Shown here: positions 37,898 through 47,759 of the stretch, piece by piece
Layout: each line of letters starts with the position of its first letter
How positions within the stretch are numbered: position 1 is the stretch's first letter
Assembly: GCF_009870125.1 (NCBI RefSeq)
Contig: NC_046683.1
Coordinates: 6,200,001-6,264,000 of the forward strand
DNA length: 64,000 nt
Direction of reading: 5' to 3'
Source: Drosophila pseudoobscura
Taxonomy: Eukaryota > Arthropoda > Insecta > Diptera > Drosophilidae
Position numbers and translations under genes: made by a program
The notes under the pieces: model-generated
What the model saw: the letters and a program-made list of their open reading frames with translations, nothing else
What the model was told of the DNA's origin: nothing
The model's database searches: none

Positions 37898-39044
37898 ATC
37901 TCTAACAAACCTTAGCCACCTTATATCTATGAGGAAACAGACCACGCCGAGGAATCTATTAGTGCCATTCCAACTAAAGATCTTCGCTGACAACACTGCA
38001 ACCACCCCAAGGGGTCGCCCTGGAAGGGCTTAGCCTCTTCCTGCTTCAACCACTTTGATGAATGAGGTTGAATGAGTAAACTTACTAGTAATAGCTACAC
38101 GAGACATATGCACAATCATTTTGCCCAATCATGCGGGCACTCAGTTTAATTGATTTTAAAGTTTCAGCAAAAGTTCTGCTAGTTCCCGTGAGGGTGAGGG
38201 CGTACGAAATGGATAGCAAGGAAAAACAATGCCCCCGACATTCGTACATTCATACATACATACATACGTACATCCGTATATACTCATGCGTATGCAGCGA
38301 ACAGATGTGTAACAGGTTGACCCAGCCGGGCAACCATTCCACCATCATCAACGCATCCATCCCACGGAACAGAAATAAAAAAGAAATGAACAGCTTTGAA
38401 AGGCGAAGCTTTCAATACCCTTCTTCTATATATCACCTGTATAATTTGTTGATCCTTTCGACTTGCATACTGCCTGAACAGGAAGCACAGAAAGCAGGAA
38501 AACTTAATTACAGATTGTGATAAACAATGTATTGTACTTGGCTTCACTTGGATAATTCTGGTCACAATATTCATACCATCATCGGTAAGAGTATACAAGG
38601 GAAACCTACCAGAAACCAAAAAAAAATAAAACAAGACAACGCGTCGTAAAGCTCTTGAAACTTTGGCGCAGGAGGAGCCTGAGGGGCCCCTGTTCAGGGT
38701 CAGGTTTCGTTCGGTCAGGCGGCTTTCGAGTGTTTTCCACCTGAGCACAAACTTAAGTGGTCAAACTTGATTAAAACCGCACACGCAGGCGGCGAGGGGT
38801 AACGCTTCAGCAGAGATGGCCACGGGCAGGACGATGGGAGGTGCTCAGACGTCCAAGCCATGCCCTGATCGGGGGCAAAAGTTTTTGATGCTGCCAAGGA
38901 CACAGGACAGGGATTAAGTTGCGGTTATGCAGCAGCCATCGACCAAAAGACTTGAGTTTGAGTTCATGTTTCTTTTTCGGCTTCCCTTCCACTGGCAGCA
39001 GAATCATTTATTTATCATACATCATTTTGCAAAGGAATGTTTAT

Positions 39045-39362
39045 TCACCAAGTCTCAGCTCCATTCAGTTGCTGCTGCTGCTGTTGCAGATCTCCCTCGA
39101 ATGGCAAGTCTAGGGCGTACTCCTGTTGCTGCCTCAGCAGCAGAGCCTGATGGATCCCAGGATAGTCCACGAAGTCGGGGGCATACCTTCCGACTGGGTG
39201 TTCGGCCTCGGATAGGAAGGCGAGGCCTGCATCATCTAGTTCGTAATCCCTAGGTGGCGGCAGGTAGGCATTAAATGGTACCTGAGTGGCCAGACATGCA
39301 GCCACCATCAGGATTGGAGCCAACAATTGCTGCAACATCATCATTGTTATGTTGCAAGGCAT
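39045..39362 (-). CDS. small secreted protein (105 aa or less), unrecognised
   Basis: The first ATG at 39362 gives MPCNIT followed by MMMLQQLLAPILMVAACLAT, a clear signal peptide, with likely cleavage just before QVPFNAYLPPPRDYEL. The mature part is acidic and Gln-rich near the C-terminus (LQQQQQQ). It has no cysteines, so disulphide-stabilised toxin or antimicrobial folds are unlikely. An AATAAAAG TATA-like box at 39400-39393 and a CACAGTT initiator near 39367 place the start of transcription just before the first ATG, so the MMM at 39344 may be the real start. The stop TGA overlaps AATAAA, and a second signal lies about 30 bases on. Intronless as read. It is probably a peptide precursor or structural secreted protein; no family is recognised. 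Confidence 0.72.
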   Translation of the reverse strand: MPCNITMMMLQQLLAPILMVAACLATQVPFNAYLPPPRDYELDDAGLAFLSEAEHPVGRYAPDFVDYPGIHQALLLRQQQEYALDLPFEGDLQQQQQQLNGAETW

Positions 39363-39479
39363 TAACTGTGCTGCCAGCTCTCGCAAAAGCAGCTTTTATT
39401 GGCAAGATTGCAAGGCCAAGTTTAGCACTTATTGAGATTCTATTAGGCTCTGCTCGAAAATAGCCCTATATATATGATG

Positions 39480-41976
39480 AATCTTGCATATATGTATATT
39501 CGTATAATTAAAGTTCCCAACTCGCTTTGACTTCGCTCTGCAGAACCTTGGCTTCATATCCATATTTTCTCAAATAAAATTCATGCGGCTCTTCATGGCT
39601 TACTATTTACCATTGACTGAGCGTCAATTTATGCTGATCCTGATCTTGAGACAAGATCCAACCAATGCGCTAGACTCCTGATGTATCTGGCATTAATTTC
39701 AATGGCCAATTCGGCTCTGCACAACCTTGTTCTGAGATTCATATGCCGTAGATTGTTCTTTATTCGAAATTCTTAATTTATGCCATTGCTGATCATCATT
39801 TATATTTGAAGTATGCAATACTAGATCCAATACCGTATCTCTTCATTAAGCATCAAATAAGTAAAGCCAATTTATTCAATATTTAGCCTCCAGGGAACAC
39901 AAATCGCATACCCTACAGAACCTTGGTCTTAAGACCATCACGTAATTAATTCTGTGTCTGATCTTCAGAGGAGACAAACCGAACCTAATGGCTAATGTAT
40001 AGCCTTTGCATAAATTTCCCACTATTGCGAGTGTCGCAGTAATACTGGTTTCAGTCTGCTCTTATACCGCAACGACTGCCACGGCGACTAAAACAACGAC
40101 GATGACGATGAAGACGACGACGACGAGGACGAGGCGCCCAACCAGACGGCTGCCGAGTGCCAGCGCATGCGCTCCGGGCAGCGGGCTGTCTGACGAATTA
40201 CAGCGTTTCCCGCCAAAGACCAGGCAACGCGGGCATCAGGCCATCCGTGCATCTGGCGCACGGCCTTTGTTTACCTTTGTTATCAGCTCTTATCAGCCGC
40301 ACGGGATGTAGGCCTGGTCGGCATGTCCCGCAGGGCCTGGGGGCGTTCTGGCGGCGTCAAGTGTCCGCCCATTGGCTGGATGTCAGATTGGGGCAGGGAC
40401 AGGTACATCGCCACTGACGGGGGCAGGGAGAATCGAACACTCTTCAGAGGGCAATTCAATGTAATTAATATGGCCGAATGCAAATCTCTTCATTAGCACA
40501 AAAACTTTTGCTTAGCAGACGACAGACAGCAGCCAGAAACACAACTGGACGACAACTACGAGTACAAGTCTGGTATGGCTTAAAAGGCATAATTAAGAGT
40601 TAGAACAACGACAATGTAGATGTAGACGACGATGACGATGCTGTTGATGAGGCTAACTGGTAACCAGTAAATGTTGAACAACCAAACAGGAGGAGAGAAC
40701 TCAACGTGGGTTCGTTCAACGAAAGCGTGATACCCTCTCCTATACTAGACGGGGCAGCAGCAGGGAGCTGATGAATCCCGGGTCTCTCCATTGGATCAAT
40801 CACCGAATGCACAACACTCTGACCTATTTGCAGCGTATCTTCAGGAAGCCAATGTGGAGATATTACCTAAAGCTCCACGTTGGACAATTCTAACACTAGG
40901 TTCTTCGACTGTCTTCCGTACCACGAGTAAGAGGAAGAGTGTTCTCCGACCGGCTATGCACCGGTGGGGGCACTGGCACGGATCTACCTAACGACACACA
41001 TCATACATTGAATGCTACATGCTGGCAACATTTGTTGCTTGCAGCAGTTTTGGGTGGGGCACACCGAGAATGCTCCTCGGCCATGGCTCCACTCCTTTAA
41101 CCACTCTTCTGCTGTGGCCCGCAACACTTCCGGCATTTAGGCAAACAAAATATGTAGCAACAAGGGGCATAGCTGCAACAAGCTGGAGCGCATTTGTGTC
41201 CCATTTGTGGGGACCTGCCACATGTGTAGGCGGAAAATGCGGCCATGTAGGCTAATGAGTTCGTTCTACGAATATGTCGGACGTGTCTTGTTTTTCTCCA
41301 TCTTTCCATCTTTTTATTTCCTGGTAACCCTGCCACCCAGTAACCCTCCTCTTTCTCCTGATGTTGTCCCGGTCTTGTTGCTCTTTCTGACGGCTAACGA
41401 GGGCCTTCCATTGTCTTCTGGTGGCACAACCAGCACACGGCCCATGCAGACAAAATGCCTGCAGCGGTGTCACAACCTGATGGCATGATGGCAGATGGCG
41501 AAAGCTAAATGGAATTCGGTGATGGGTTCGGGCTCTGCTTGGTTTCCCATCATCATGATGATAATGAGCATGTCGGTGACTTGGTCAAAAGTTAATGGGC
41601 TGACGGGATGGGGGCAAGGTAAGCCAGACCAAAGCAATCCAACTTCCCAACTTTAAACATTCCGATACATATGGAAGTACTTGTCCAACCAACTCAAGCT
41701 CCAGACCCAAGTTCTATTGATCCTTGGACAAAAGCGCTTCTTAGACCAATCCAATCCGCTCCAAGCCTATTCTGGTTGAAGTCCTTAACTTTATTGAACA
41801 TTCAAGAGGAGTTTAGCATGTTAAACATCCTATCCAAAAGTTTAATTACAATACATCGACCATCGACCCGATGGAAACCGATGGAATCCCAAATTCACCC
41901 ACCCTCAAACCATATCCAAGCAAACATGTATTAAACATGAAACAATGAGAAAAGGACACAAAGTATGAGCCTGGTT
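39480..41976. other. non-coding stretch, no supportable gene
   Basis: About 2.5 kb with GAC/ACG triplet-rich DNA at 40090-40130. No start, splice or family evidence for a gene was found. Confidence 0.5.
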
Positions 41977-43830
41977 CTAGACCAGGTATCGCCTCAGCCA
42001 GGCCACGCGCACACTGAGTAGCTCCAGGAGAAAGGCCAGGACAGCGGCAGTCAGGAGAATCGTGGCGATGAAGTAAAGGCCGCAGAAGACCCCCAGCGGG
42101 AGCGGAGAGATCTCGTGGGGTTCCGTTGGTGGCACCCGGTACTGGGGCCGATCAAAGTCGTGGACGATGTAGCCGATAATTCCAGAGGACTGCAGCTGCT
42201 TGAGCTTCCGATCGAAGCCAAACTTTAGGAGGGAGTGAACGTGCAGATACATGACGAGCTGGTAGAGGAAGATGTGCTCCCGGACATGGGTCAGATGGCT
42301 GGTTTGCCAGTTTATCCTATTGTTATAGCCAATGTTCGCGATCAGGGCGGTGGTGGTCAGGCGTTCGTCCTCGCCGTCCCTCTGAATGCGGTCGAAGCGG
42401 TCCTGAGTGCTTTCCGTGAAGAGAACGGTCAGGTTGTGCGGATAGTAGTCGTAGTACTCCTGGCTGATCAGCGTGTAGTTCTCGGCAATCAGCTGGGATA
42501 TTTTGCTGGGCAACGGCGGGTTGTACGGCGAGCGGAACGAGTCATACAACTTGCCCTGGTAGACGACCCTTAGCACCAGCACCAGGAACAGCCAAATGGA
42601 GTACAACATCCGCTGCCTACTGGTCGTAGGCAGCTGGAACGTCTCCAGTGGATTTCCCAGCAGGGTGGTCAGCACGAGCAGTGACTGGACAGCAATATCG
42701 GCGCCATTTCGGCGCCTACGCTTCAGCCAAAAAACAAACACAACGAGGCTGCAGCTTACGACCAGAGCCAGCCAGACAGTCGAGGAGAAAGGCACCAGCA
42801 GTTGTGCTACGGCCCCTATCTGGGATTTTATATTCACCACAAACACGAGAGAGCTCTGGTGGTAGGCTACGGTCGTTGTGAACTGACTTCTGTTCGCGTG
42901 TGAGCCACTCATCGCTCCGATCAGCACCGAGGAGGTGCCGTTATTTAGCTGGTCGAAGCAGCTGCTGCAGCTCCCGTTGCAGGTCCGTTGCTTCTTACAC
43001 GGCGGCATGAGCTTGATGCTGAAATTGAAGATCTTAGACAGGACCTTGATAATCTCACCATCGATACCGGTTAACCGCCACACCTCTTTCCGCTCCTCGG
43101 GGTCATCCATGTCACCCAAGAAGTGGACGAAAGGCGGAAGTGGATACCAACTGACGCTGACGGGGCATCCGCCGAGGCTGCCTAGGACCCGGTCGAAGAT
43201 TCGGCCCGTCGTGTGACGAAACGATCCGTTTTCGAATCGGTTGAGCAGGTCCAAGCTCAGGGTGAGCTTGCAGTCCCTGCTGTAGAGTCGAAAGCCATAT
43301 GTGAAAACCACTCCATCGTTCCGCTGGGTCAGAATGATGGCATTCATCGTGTGAAACCGCTTCACAGAGGTTAAAAATATGTCCCGCATCGCCTCCAGTC
43401 TCTCCGCCTTCCTGCCGAGGCGCCGCGTCAGCACAATTAGGAAGTTGTACTCCTGCCTTTGTGGCGCTTTTGTAAAATGAACTCTGAGCGATCGAAAGGC
43501 CTCCGCCGAGTTGACCAGGATTAGGACATAGGACGCTGGTAGCTTGCTGGGGGTCTCCTGGTACAGCCGTAGCGCCATCGAGGTGCCCGTACGCAGCAGG
43601 ATCGAGGTGAGCAGCTCCTGCTGCCGGTGGTCTCGATGGACGTGGCCATGGCCATGGTCCTCTGCAATCAGCTCAATCACCCCCAATGTGCTTTGGGTGG
43701 AACTCACTTGCTTCTCCAGTATGTCCACAGCAGCCGCCGACAATGGTGTCATCTGGTATAGTTTCACCGGACGCAGAGCGGCCAAAGCCACCACAGGGAG
43801 GCCCACTAGGAGCCACAGATGCGACGACAT
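41977..43830 (-). CDS. divergent ionotropic receptor (617 aa)
   Basis: This is an insect ionotropic receptor, a ligand-gated cation channel of chemosensory neurons. The first ATG at 43830 gives a signal peptide (MSSHLWLLVGLPVVALAALR). A variable N-terminal region follows, then ligand-binding lobe S1 (about 222-335, with WYPLPPFVHF and GIDGEIIKVLSKIFNFSI). Next are TM1 (346-368), a pore loop with VLTTLLGNPLETFQLP (about 386-401), TM2 (408-424) followed by QGKLYDSFRSP, lobe S2 (about 440-570) and TM3 (576-605). A cysteine cluster (CKKQRTCNGSCSSC) lies in S1. Length and topology are complete, it is intronless, and no break is seen. The canonical glutamate-binding Arg/Thr/Asp set is not evident, as in divergent tastant-type receptors such as the IR7 group. 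That subfamily is a guess. No neighbouring receptor is present. Confidence 0.93.
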   Translation of the reverse strand: MSSHLWLLVGLPVVALAALRPVKLYQMTPLSAAAVDILEKQVSSTQSTLGVIELIAEDHGHGHVHRDHRQQELLTSILLRTGTSMALRLYQETPSKLPASYVLILVNSAEAFRSLRVHFTKAPQRQEYNFLIVLTRRLGRKAERLEAMRDIFLTSVKRFHTMNAIILTQRNDGVVFTYGFRLYSRDCKLTLSLDLLNRFENGSFRHTTGRIFDRVLGSLGGCPVSVSWYPLPPFVHFLGDMDDPEERKEVWRLTGIDGEIIKVLSKIFNFSIKLMPPCKKQRTCNGSCSSCFDQLNNGTSSVLIGAMSGSHANRSQFTTTVAYHQSSLVFVVNIKSQIGAVAQLLVPFSSTVWLALVVSCSLVVFVFWLKRRRRNGADIAVQSLLVLTTLLGNPLETFQLPTTSRQRMLYSIWLFLVLVLRVVYQGKLYDSFRSPYNPPLPSKISQLIAENYTLISQEYYDYYPHNLTVLFTESTQDRFDRIQRDGEDERLTTTALIANIGYNNRINWQTSHLTHVREHIFLYQLVMYLHVHSLLKFGFDRKLKQLQSSGIIGYIVHDFDRPQYRVPPTEPHEISPLPLGVFCGLYFIATILLTAAVLAFLLELLSVRVAWLRRYLV

Positions 43831-44071
43831 TCGTACCTTGTTGCTCGTTGCGCAACAACTGACGCTCCTCCAGCTCAAGAGCTTTGCTGCAGTCCAATTT
43901 TCCTAATGGCAGTCGCTTGTCTTTAGATCTGGAAAAGCTTCACTTTATTATTGCACAATGATGAATTGGAAGATCCATATCGAGCGGGCCAATGACGCTC
44001 ATTTGAGATACATGCTTATCGTAGCTGGGCATCCTATTAGGTTAATGTTGTAATGTATGTACACATGTATG

Positions 44072-44282
44072 TGTATTCGATACATATATATCGATAGCAA
44101 CATACATATATATCGTTTTAATAGCAACAGAAATTGATTAAATTAAAGAGAATTCAAAGTCGCAAGAATATATAAAAAACGTTCAATACTTATTTTGCTC
44201 TTTCTTCCCCTTCTTCATTGTCATATATTTTTAAATGTTTTGTGGCTTTTGTTTCTACAAAATATCGATAGTGCTATCGATT
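44072..44282 (+). promoter_or_regulatory. CGATA/DRE-rich promoter or boundary
   Basis: TATCGATA (the DRE consensus) lies at 44263-44270, with a second TATCGAT at 44275-44281 in inverted overlap. Further CGATA/TATCGATA sites lie at about 44077-44125. DRE/BEAF-type CGATA clusters mark fly housekeeping promoters and chromatin boundaries. The cluster sits about 50 bases upstream of the ATG at 44328 and separates that gene from the divergently oriented receptor. Confidence 0.6.
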
Positions 44283-44327
44283 TCTTTCCAGCTCAATGTG
44301 CAGCATTTTTAAGAGTCGATCAAGTTA

Positions 44328-44959
44328 ATGCGTGAATGCGTGTCACATGTGCAAAATAAAGCGAGGAGGCTATTGAAATGGCTAGTGAAACTCGATCTAG
44401 AAGGCAATTATAGAAGAATACCAAACGTGCGGGGACTTTACAAGGTTTATCACAGATATTGTGTTCTTATCAGTCCACAAAATGTGCACAAAAGGTACAG
44501 AGTAGCCACAGCAAAAAAAAAGCGCACAAGTTTTTACTTACTTTGTTTACTTTTAATTCTGAGGTCGAGTGGCAACATCTTGGACAAAATGTGTCACACA
44601 TGCGAGTCTTCCCACTGCACATTGCGCCGGACAACCGATATATTGGCGAAAAATCCGCCAATTCGGGCGGAGGAAAATTACAATTCAATGACTTGGAGTA
44701 AGTAGCACGTGTCGTTGGCGAATCCGTACTCTTATTTTGTAATTTCCACTGCAGGGCCTTAAAGGAAGCACACCGAACACTAGAAAAACATCTCCAATTA
44801 CTGCTGTTGAGGCCTATTGTGAAGGTATATGATCCGGCTAACATCCATGCAAAATGTAAACAGTATGTAATGAAAGGCCTGTATCAAGCATACGCTCGTG
44901 GCATATGTGTTATGTTTCAACCGGAAGAAAATTACAATTCTATGACATGGAGTAAGTAA
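44328..44959 (+). CDS. three-exon gene (about 151 aa), unrecognised; 3' half duplicated
   Basis: The proposed exons are 44328-44444, 44564-44697 and 44755-44959. Exon 1 reads MRECVSHVQNKARRLLKWLV and continues basic. Exon 2 reads VEWQHLGQNVSHMRVFPLHI and ends KLQFNDLE. Exon 3 begins ALKEAHRTLEKHLQLLLLRP and includes KCKQYVMKGLYQAYARG. The 57-nt intron 2 has a perfect GTAAGT donor and a CACTGCAG acceptor; phases agree. Intron 1 is less sure: its donor is GTTTAT, and a rival donor lies at 44495. The last 20 residues run into the start of a tandem duplicate, so the natural C-terminus has probably been replaced. A DRE promoter lies just upstream. No signal peptide and no family recognised. Confidence 0.45.
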
Positions 44960-45158
44960 CACTTGTCGTTGGCGAATCCGTACTCTTATTTTCTAATTAC
45001 CACTGCAGGTCCTCAAAGGAAGCACACCGAAAACTAGAAAAACATCTCCAAATGACTGCTGTTCAGGCCTATTGTTAAGGTATCTGATCCAGTAAACATC
45101 CATGCAAAATGTAAACAGTATGTAATGAAAGGCCTGTATCAAGCATACGCATACGCTC
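44670..45158 (+). repeat. direct repeat of about 230 bp (exon-intron-exon duplication)
   Basis: The segment 44670-44899 recurs at 44924-45158 with an offset of 254 bases. It includes the exon end, the whole 57-nt intron with both splice sites, and the start of the next exon. Substitutions and a 1-base insertion in the second copy (near 45048) separate them. Confidence 0.88.
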
Positions 45159-45775
45159 GATGCGAATGGAAATGATAAAGGAAAAAGAAATCGTTCACGC
45201 TTTCCCCCAAAGGAGTTCAAAAAGTAAGGTGTTATGTTTCATATTTAAACTATTTGTATTCTTTTTTCCTTTCGTTTTCTCTATGAAAATGGTGCTGAGG
45301 CTTCCTGGACTAATGGAGGTATAGATTTTTGTGCCCATTTTATGTACTGCCAAGAGATGATCGTTCTTCGATACGTCAGAGTCGTAAGTGATACAAATTC
45401 GTATAGGAATTGCTTGATTTTAAAAAACTATCTTTAACACAGCTCAAATCCTTCGAATGGGAACCAAATTCCACGAGACTTGGCTTTCAATAAGCCCTCA
45501 TCCGATTATCCAGTCCGTCTATTTTCTCAACTTAAGAAGTATTGCGCTATGAGAAGGAGCTTTCCCCGCATGGATCAGTATCCGTTTATGTTCGCACACT
45601 GCGTACCCCTTACCGAACAGGCTCAACAGCAATCAAGCTGAGCATTCTTCTAGTGGTATTCATCAGGAAAGTGGCCGCAATCCAAGAGATTGTAAACTGC
45701 ACTACAAGTGCAAACCAAAAGCCAATCCAACTTTTTTGCCACAATCCCTAACCGTTCCCCCATGGGGAAAGTAGT
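44924..45775 (+). pseudogene. duplicated, frameshifted 3' portion of the 44.3 kb gene
   Basis: The second copy of the exon reads SSKEAHRKLEKHLQ and is then shifted by a 1-base insertion and stops. Downstream coding-like sequence persists. NGNDKGKRNRSRFPPKEFK lies before a GTAAGG donor at 45224, and a 59-nt candidate intron (GTAAGT...ACACAG) lies at 45384-45442. A last exon reads NPSNGNQIPRDLAFNKPSSD and later MRRSFPRMDQYPFMFAHC. Near 45630 the coding texture moves to another frame (GIHQESGRNPRDCKLHYKCK, then NPTFLPQSLTVPPWGK). These breaks argue for a recent pseudogene or an assembly error. No family is recognised. Confidence 0.4.
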
Positions 45776-45779
45776 GTAA

Positions 45780-46660
45780 TGGGAGATACCATGGCCCAGT
45801 GTGTGGCCCGTTTTTGTTTATCTTTGCGGAGAGTCGCCCACTGGAGATGGGAGTCGAGGGTCCGGGCAGTGACTGGCGGACTGAAAATGCAAAGCAAATG
45901 CGGCATATATGTGTATCTGTGGCTGTTAGTCCAAGCGAGAGACAGACGGATGGGGATAGGGAATGTCAGCAGGACAACAGCAGTGGAAGTAGGTGCGGGA
46001 GTCGGAGTGGCAACGTGCATCCAGAGTGCCCCCCATCTGCCGCGCATAAAAATTAAAAATTTCATTAAATTCACAAAAATGCTTGAAGTGGAAAAATGTA
46101 ATATCCTTTGGGCACAAAGGATGTGCATATAAATGCAAATGCGGTGCTGTTAAAAACGGAGCGATATGTCCGAGCCCCAGTTCTGCCACAACCCACACCC
46201 AGTCCTCCTCCAACAGCATGCATGAATGCACATTGTGCTCGTAGGCGAGAGCGAGAGCGAGAGACACTACATGTACTTATGTACATACATATATATATGT
46301 TCGTATTCCGCTGGCTTATCTCGGTCTCCCTCCCACTGGCCCTGCTCCGTGCTGCGGCCCGGCCAACCTTGTTTGCAATTAGCGAGTGACTAGCATTCGC
46401 CTAGTGCAGAGTGGGCAGCCGCAGCCGCAGCCCTAAACGATAAAAGAGGACCACATTGTTGACTAAAGAAAACTCTGGAAATTCTTATGAGTTAGTTCGT
46501 AGTCTTCGGCTATGCAGATTTTCTTTTGTATCTTGCTAAAAGCTATTGTACCTATTATTCTTTACAGTATCAATGGAAAAGATGTCGATACAAACTCCAT
46601 TTCAACGCACCTCAGCCTCGTTCCAAATGACTTAAGCCAAAAACAAATGTACAAGCCAAT
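45780..46660. other. no confident gene; one weak signal-peptide ORF
   Basis: Mostly non-coding, with a GAGAGCGAGAGC tract at about 46246-46265. A plus-strand frame from an ATG at 46512 opens with a signal-peptide-like MQIFFCILLKAIVPIILYS, but it overlaps the better minus-strand exon at 46675-46819 and was not called as a gene. Confidence 0.4.
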
Positions 46661-46674
46661 CGGCTCGTCCTGGC

Positions 46675-47429
46675 TCATGAGGATAACTTGCCTCCGCTAC
46701 AGTGGCAACTGGTTCGGTTCGGATCGTTCCTGTGATCGCTGGCCACGATAATCAAATCCGAGTAGTAGATTTCAAAACAGCGATTGGAGTTTTTCTTCAC
46801 GTAATCCACAAAGTTGCCCCTAAATCAGGTGAATATATGCTTTGAAATCGAAGCTCCTTCAAAGAAGATGTATAAGCACCCATTAATGGAAGAATATTTA
46901 TGTACAGGTATTCGTACCGCCATTGTCCTCGAGTCAAATTGCCCAAGACGCTGGTATGCCGTGAGTCGGTAAAGTTTCTACCACCGTTCTCTGCTACTTG
47001 CTTACTAAGACGTCATCGGATTGGGACAATCCACTCGATGCGGGGACTGGGGAGCAGCCGAAAACATATGCCGAGCGAGCGACAAAAGTTCGAAAATTAA
47101 AAGTTTCCGCTGCGGCTCTGCCAGAAAGTATGGAAAAGTCGCAGACCCAGATGGAGCACCGGAGGAGAAGCGGGATATGGATACGGATACAGAGAAGCGA
47201 CTGCGGCAAACGAACTGCAAATGTGCAGGCGTATTCGTGTGTGGAAAACCGTAATTATGACGCTTGTTAGCAGCTACCCCTTGGATATGGGAAACATTGG
47301 GCTGGGTTAGCGACAGCTAGGGATTGGGAGTGTACGGCGTTGTCTTACCGACAGGATCGAAAAGGACTCAGGAGTTCCCATCACATTGTCCGCCGCTTCA
47401 TTAATCTGCTCGTCGGAGCACTCCGTCAT
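46675..47429 (-). CDS. probable multi-exon gene, model incomplete, unrecognised
   Basis: Three minus-strand segments look coding. A start exon at 47429-47349 reads MTECSDEQINEAADNVMGTP and ends SFSILS at a GTAAGA donor. A middle exon, from about 47011 to 46918, reads GGRNFTDSRHTSVLGNLTRG with a GTACGA donor. A terminal exon at 46819-46675 reads GNFVDYVKKNSNRCFEIYYS and ends CHCSGGKLSS-stop after a GATTTAG acceptor. The last two join in phase through a 98-nt intron (...GQWR-GNFVDY...). Several NxS/T sites suggest a secreted or membrane product. The link from the first exon to the middle exon is unresolved, and more coding-like sequence lies upstream (to about 47750). It could be partly pseudogenic. 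Confidence 0.38.
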
Positions 47430-47759
47430 TCCGACAGGATCAAAAAAGTGATCGGGAATTCCCCTATATCGACCGCCGATTTATTCCTCTGTTTCATGTT
47501 CTTCGTCATATATCTGGCATATTCCAACACTGGGATAACATTTCGTTAGAAAATTTGTTGTTAAAGCTCAACCTTATGATATTCCCTGAAGGAATTGAAG
47601 AGAATTCGCTGTCAGAACTAAAGGGCCTGGCTGGAAATTCACTTTCCAGCTTTGACCGTGGCTTGGTCGGATTCAACAGAATTTGTTACCAAACGGCAAT
47701 CCACACGGTAGATCCAATTATATTGCCACTGGCGGCAAACAGCACCAATGGTACGGCGC

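Larger units (their letters stand above)
33840..39005. other. non-coding stretch, no supportable gene
   Basis: About 5.2 kb. It is AT-rich at 33840-34370 and carries GTCCTC/GGCATC triplet-rich DNA near 34870-34920, a CA run at 36868-36889, ATGT repeats near 36725-36755 and the MITE-like block at 37528-37897. A tRNA-like phrase near 35640 lacks a B box. No gene is supportable. Confidence 0.5.

Noticed and set aside
46512-46751. Plus-strand 79-codon ORF with a signal-peptide-like start.
   Set aside because: Its second part is antisense to a minus-strand exon with better codon texture and splice sites. Only a weak TATA-like ATAAAAG lies upstream.
47021-47254. Plus-strand frame with a polar, protein-like sequence.
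   Set aside because: Several frames on both strands are open here because of high GC, and stronger exons on the minus strand flank it. Left undecided rather than called.
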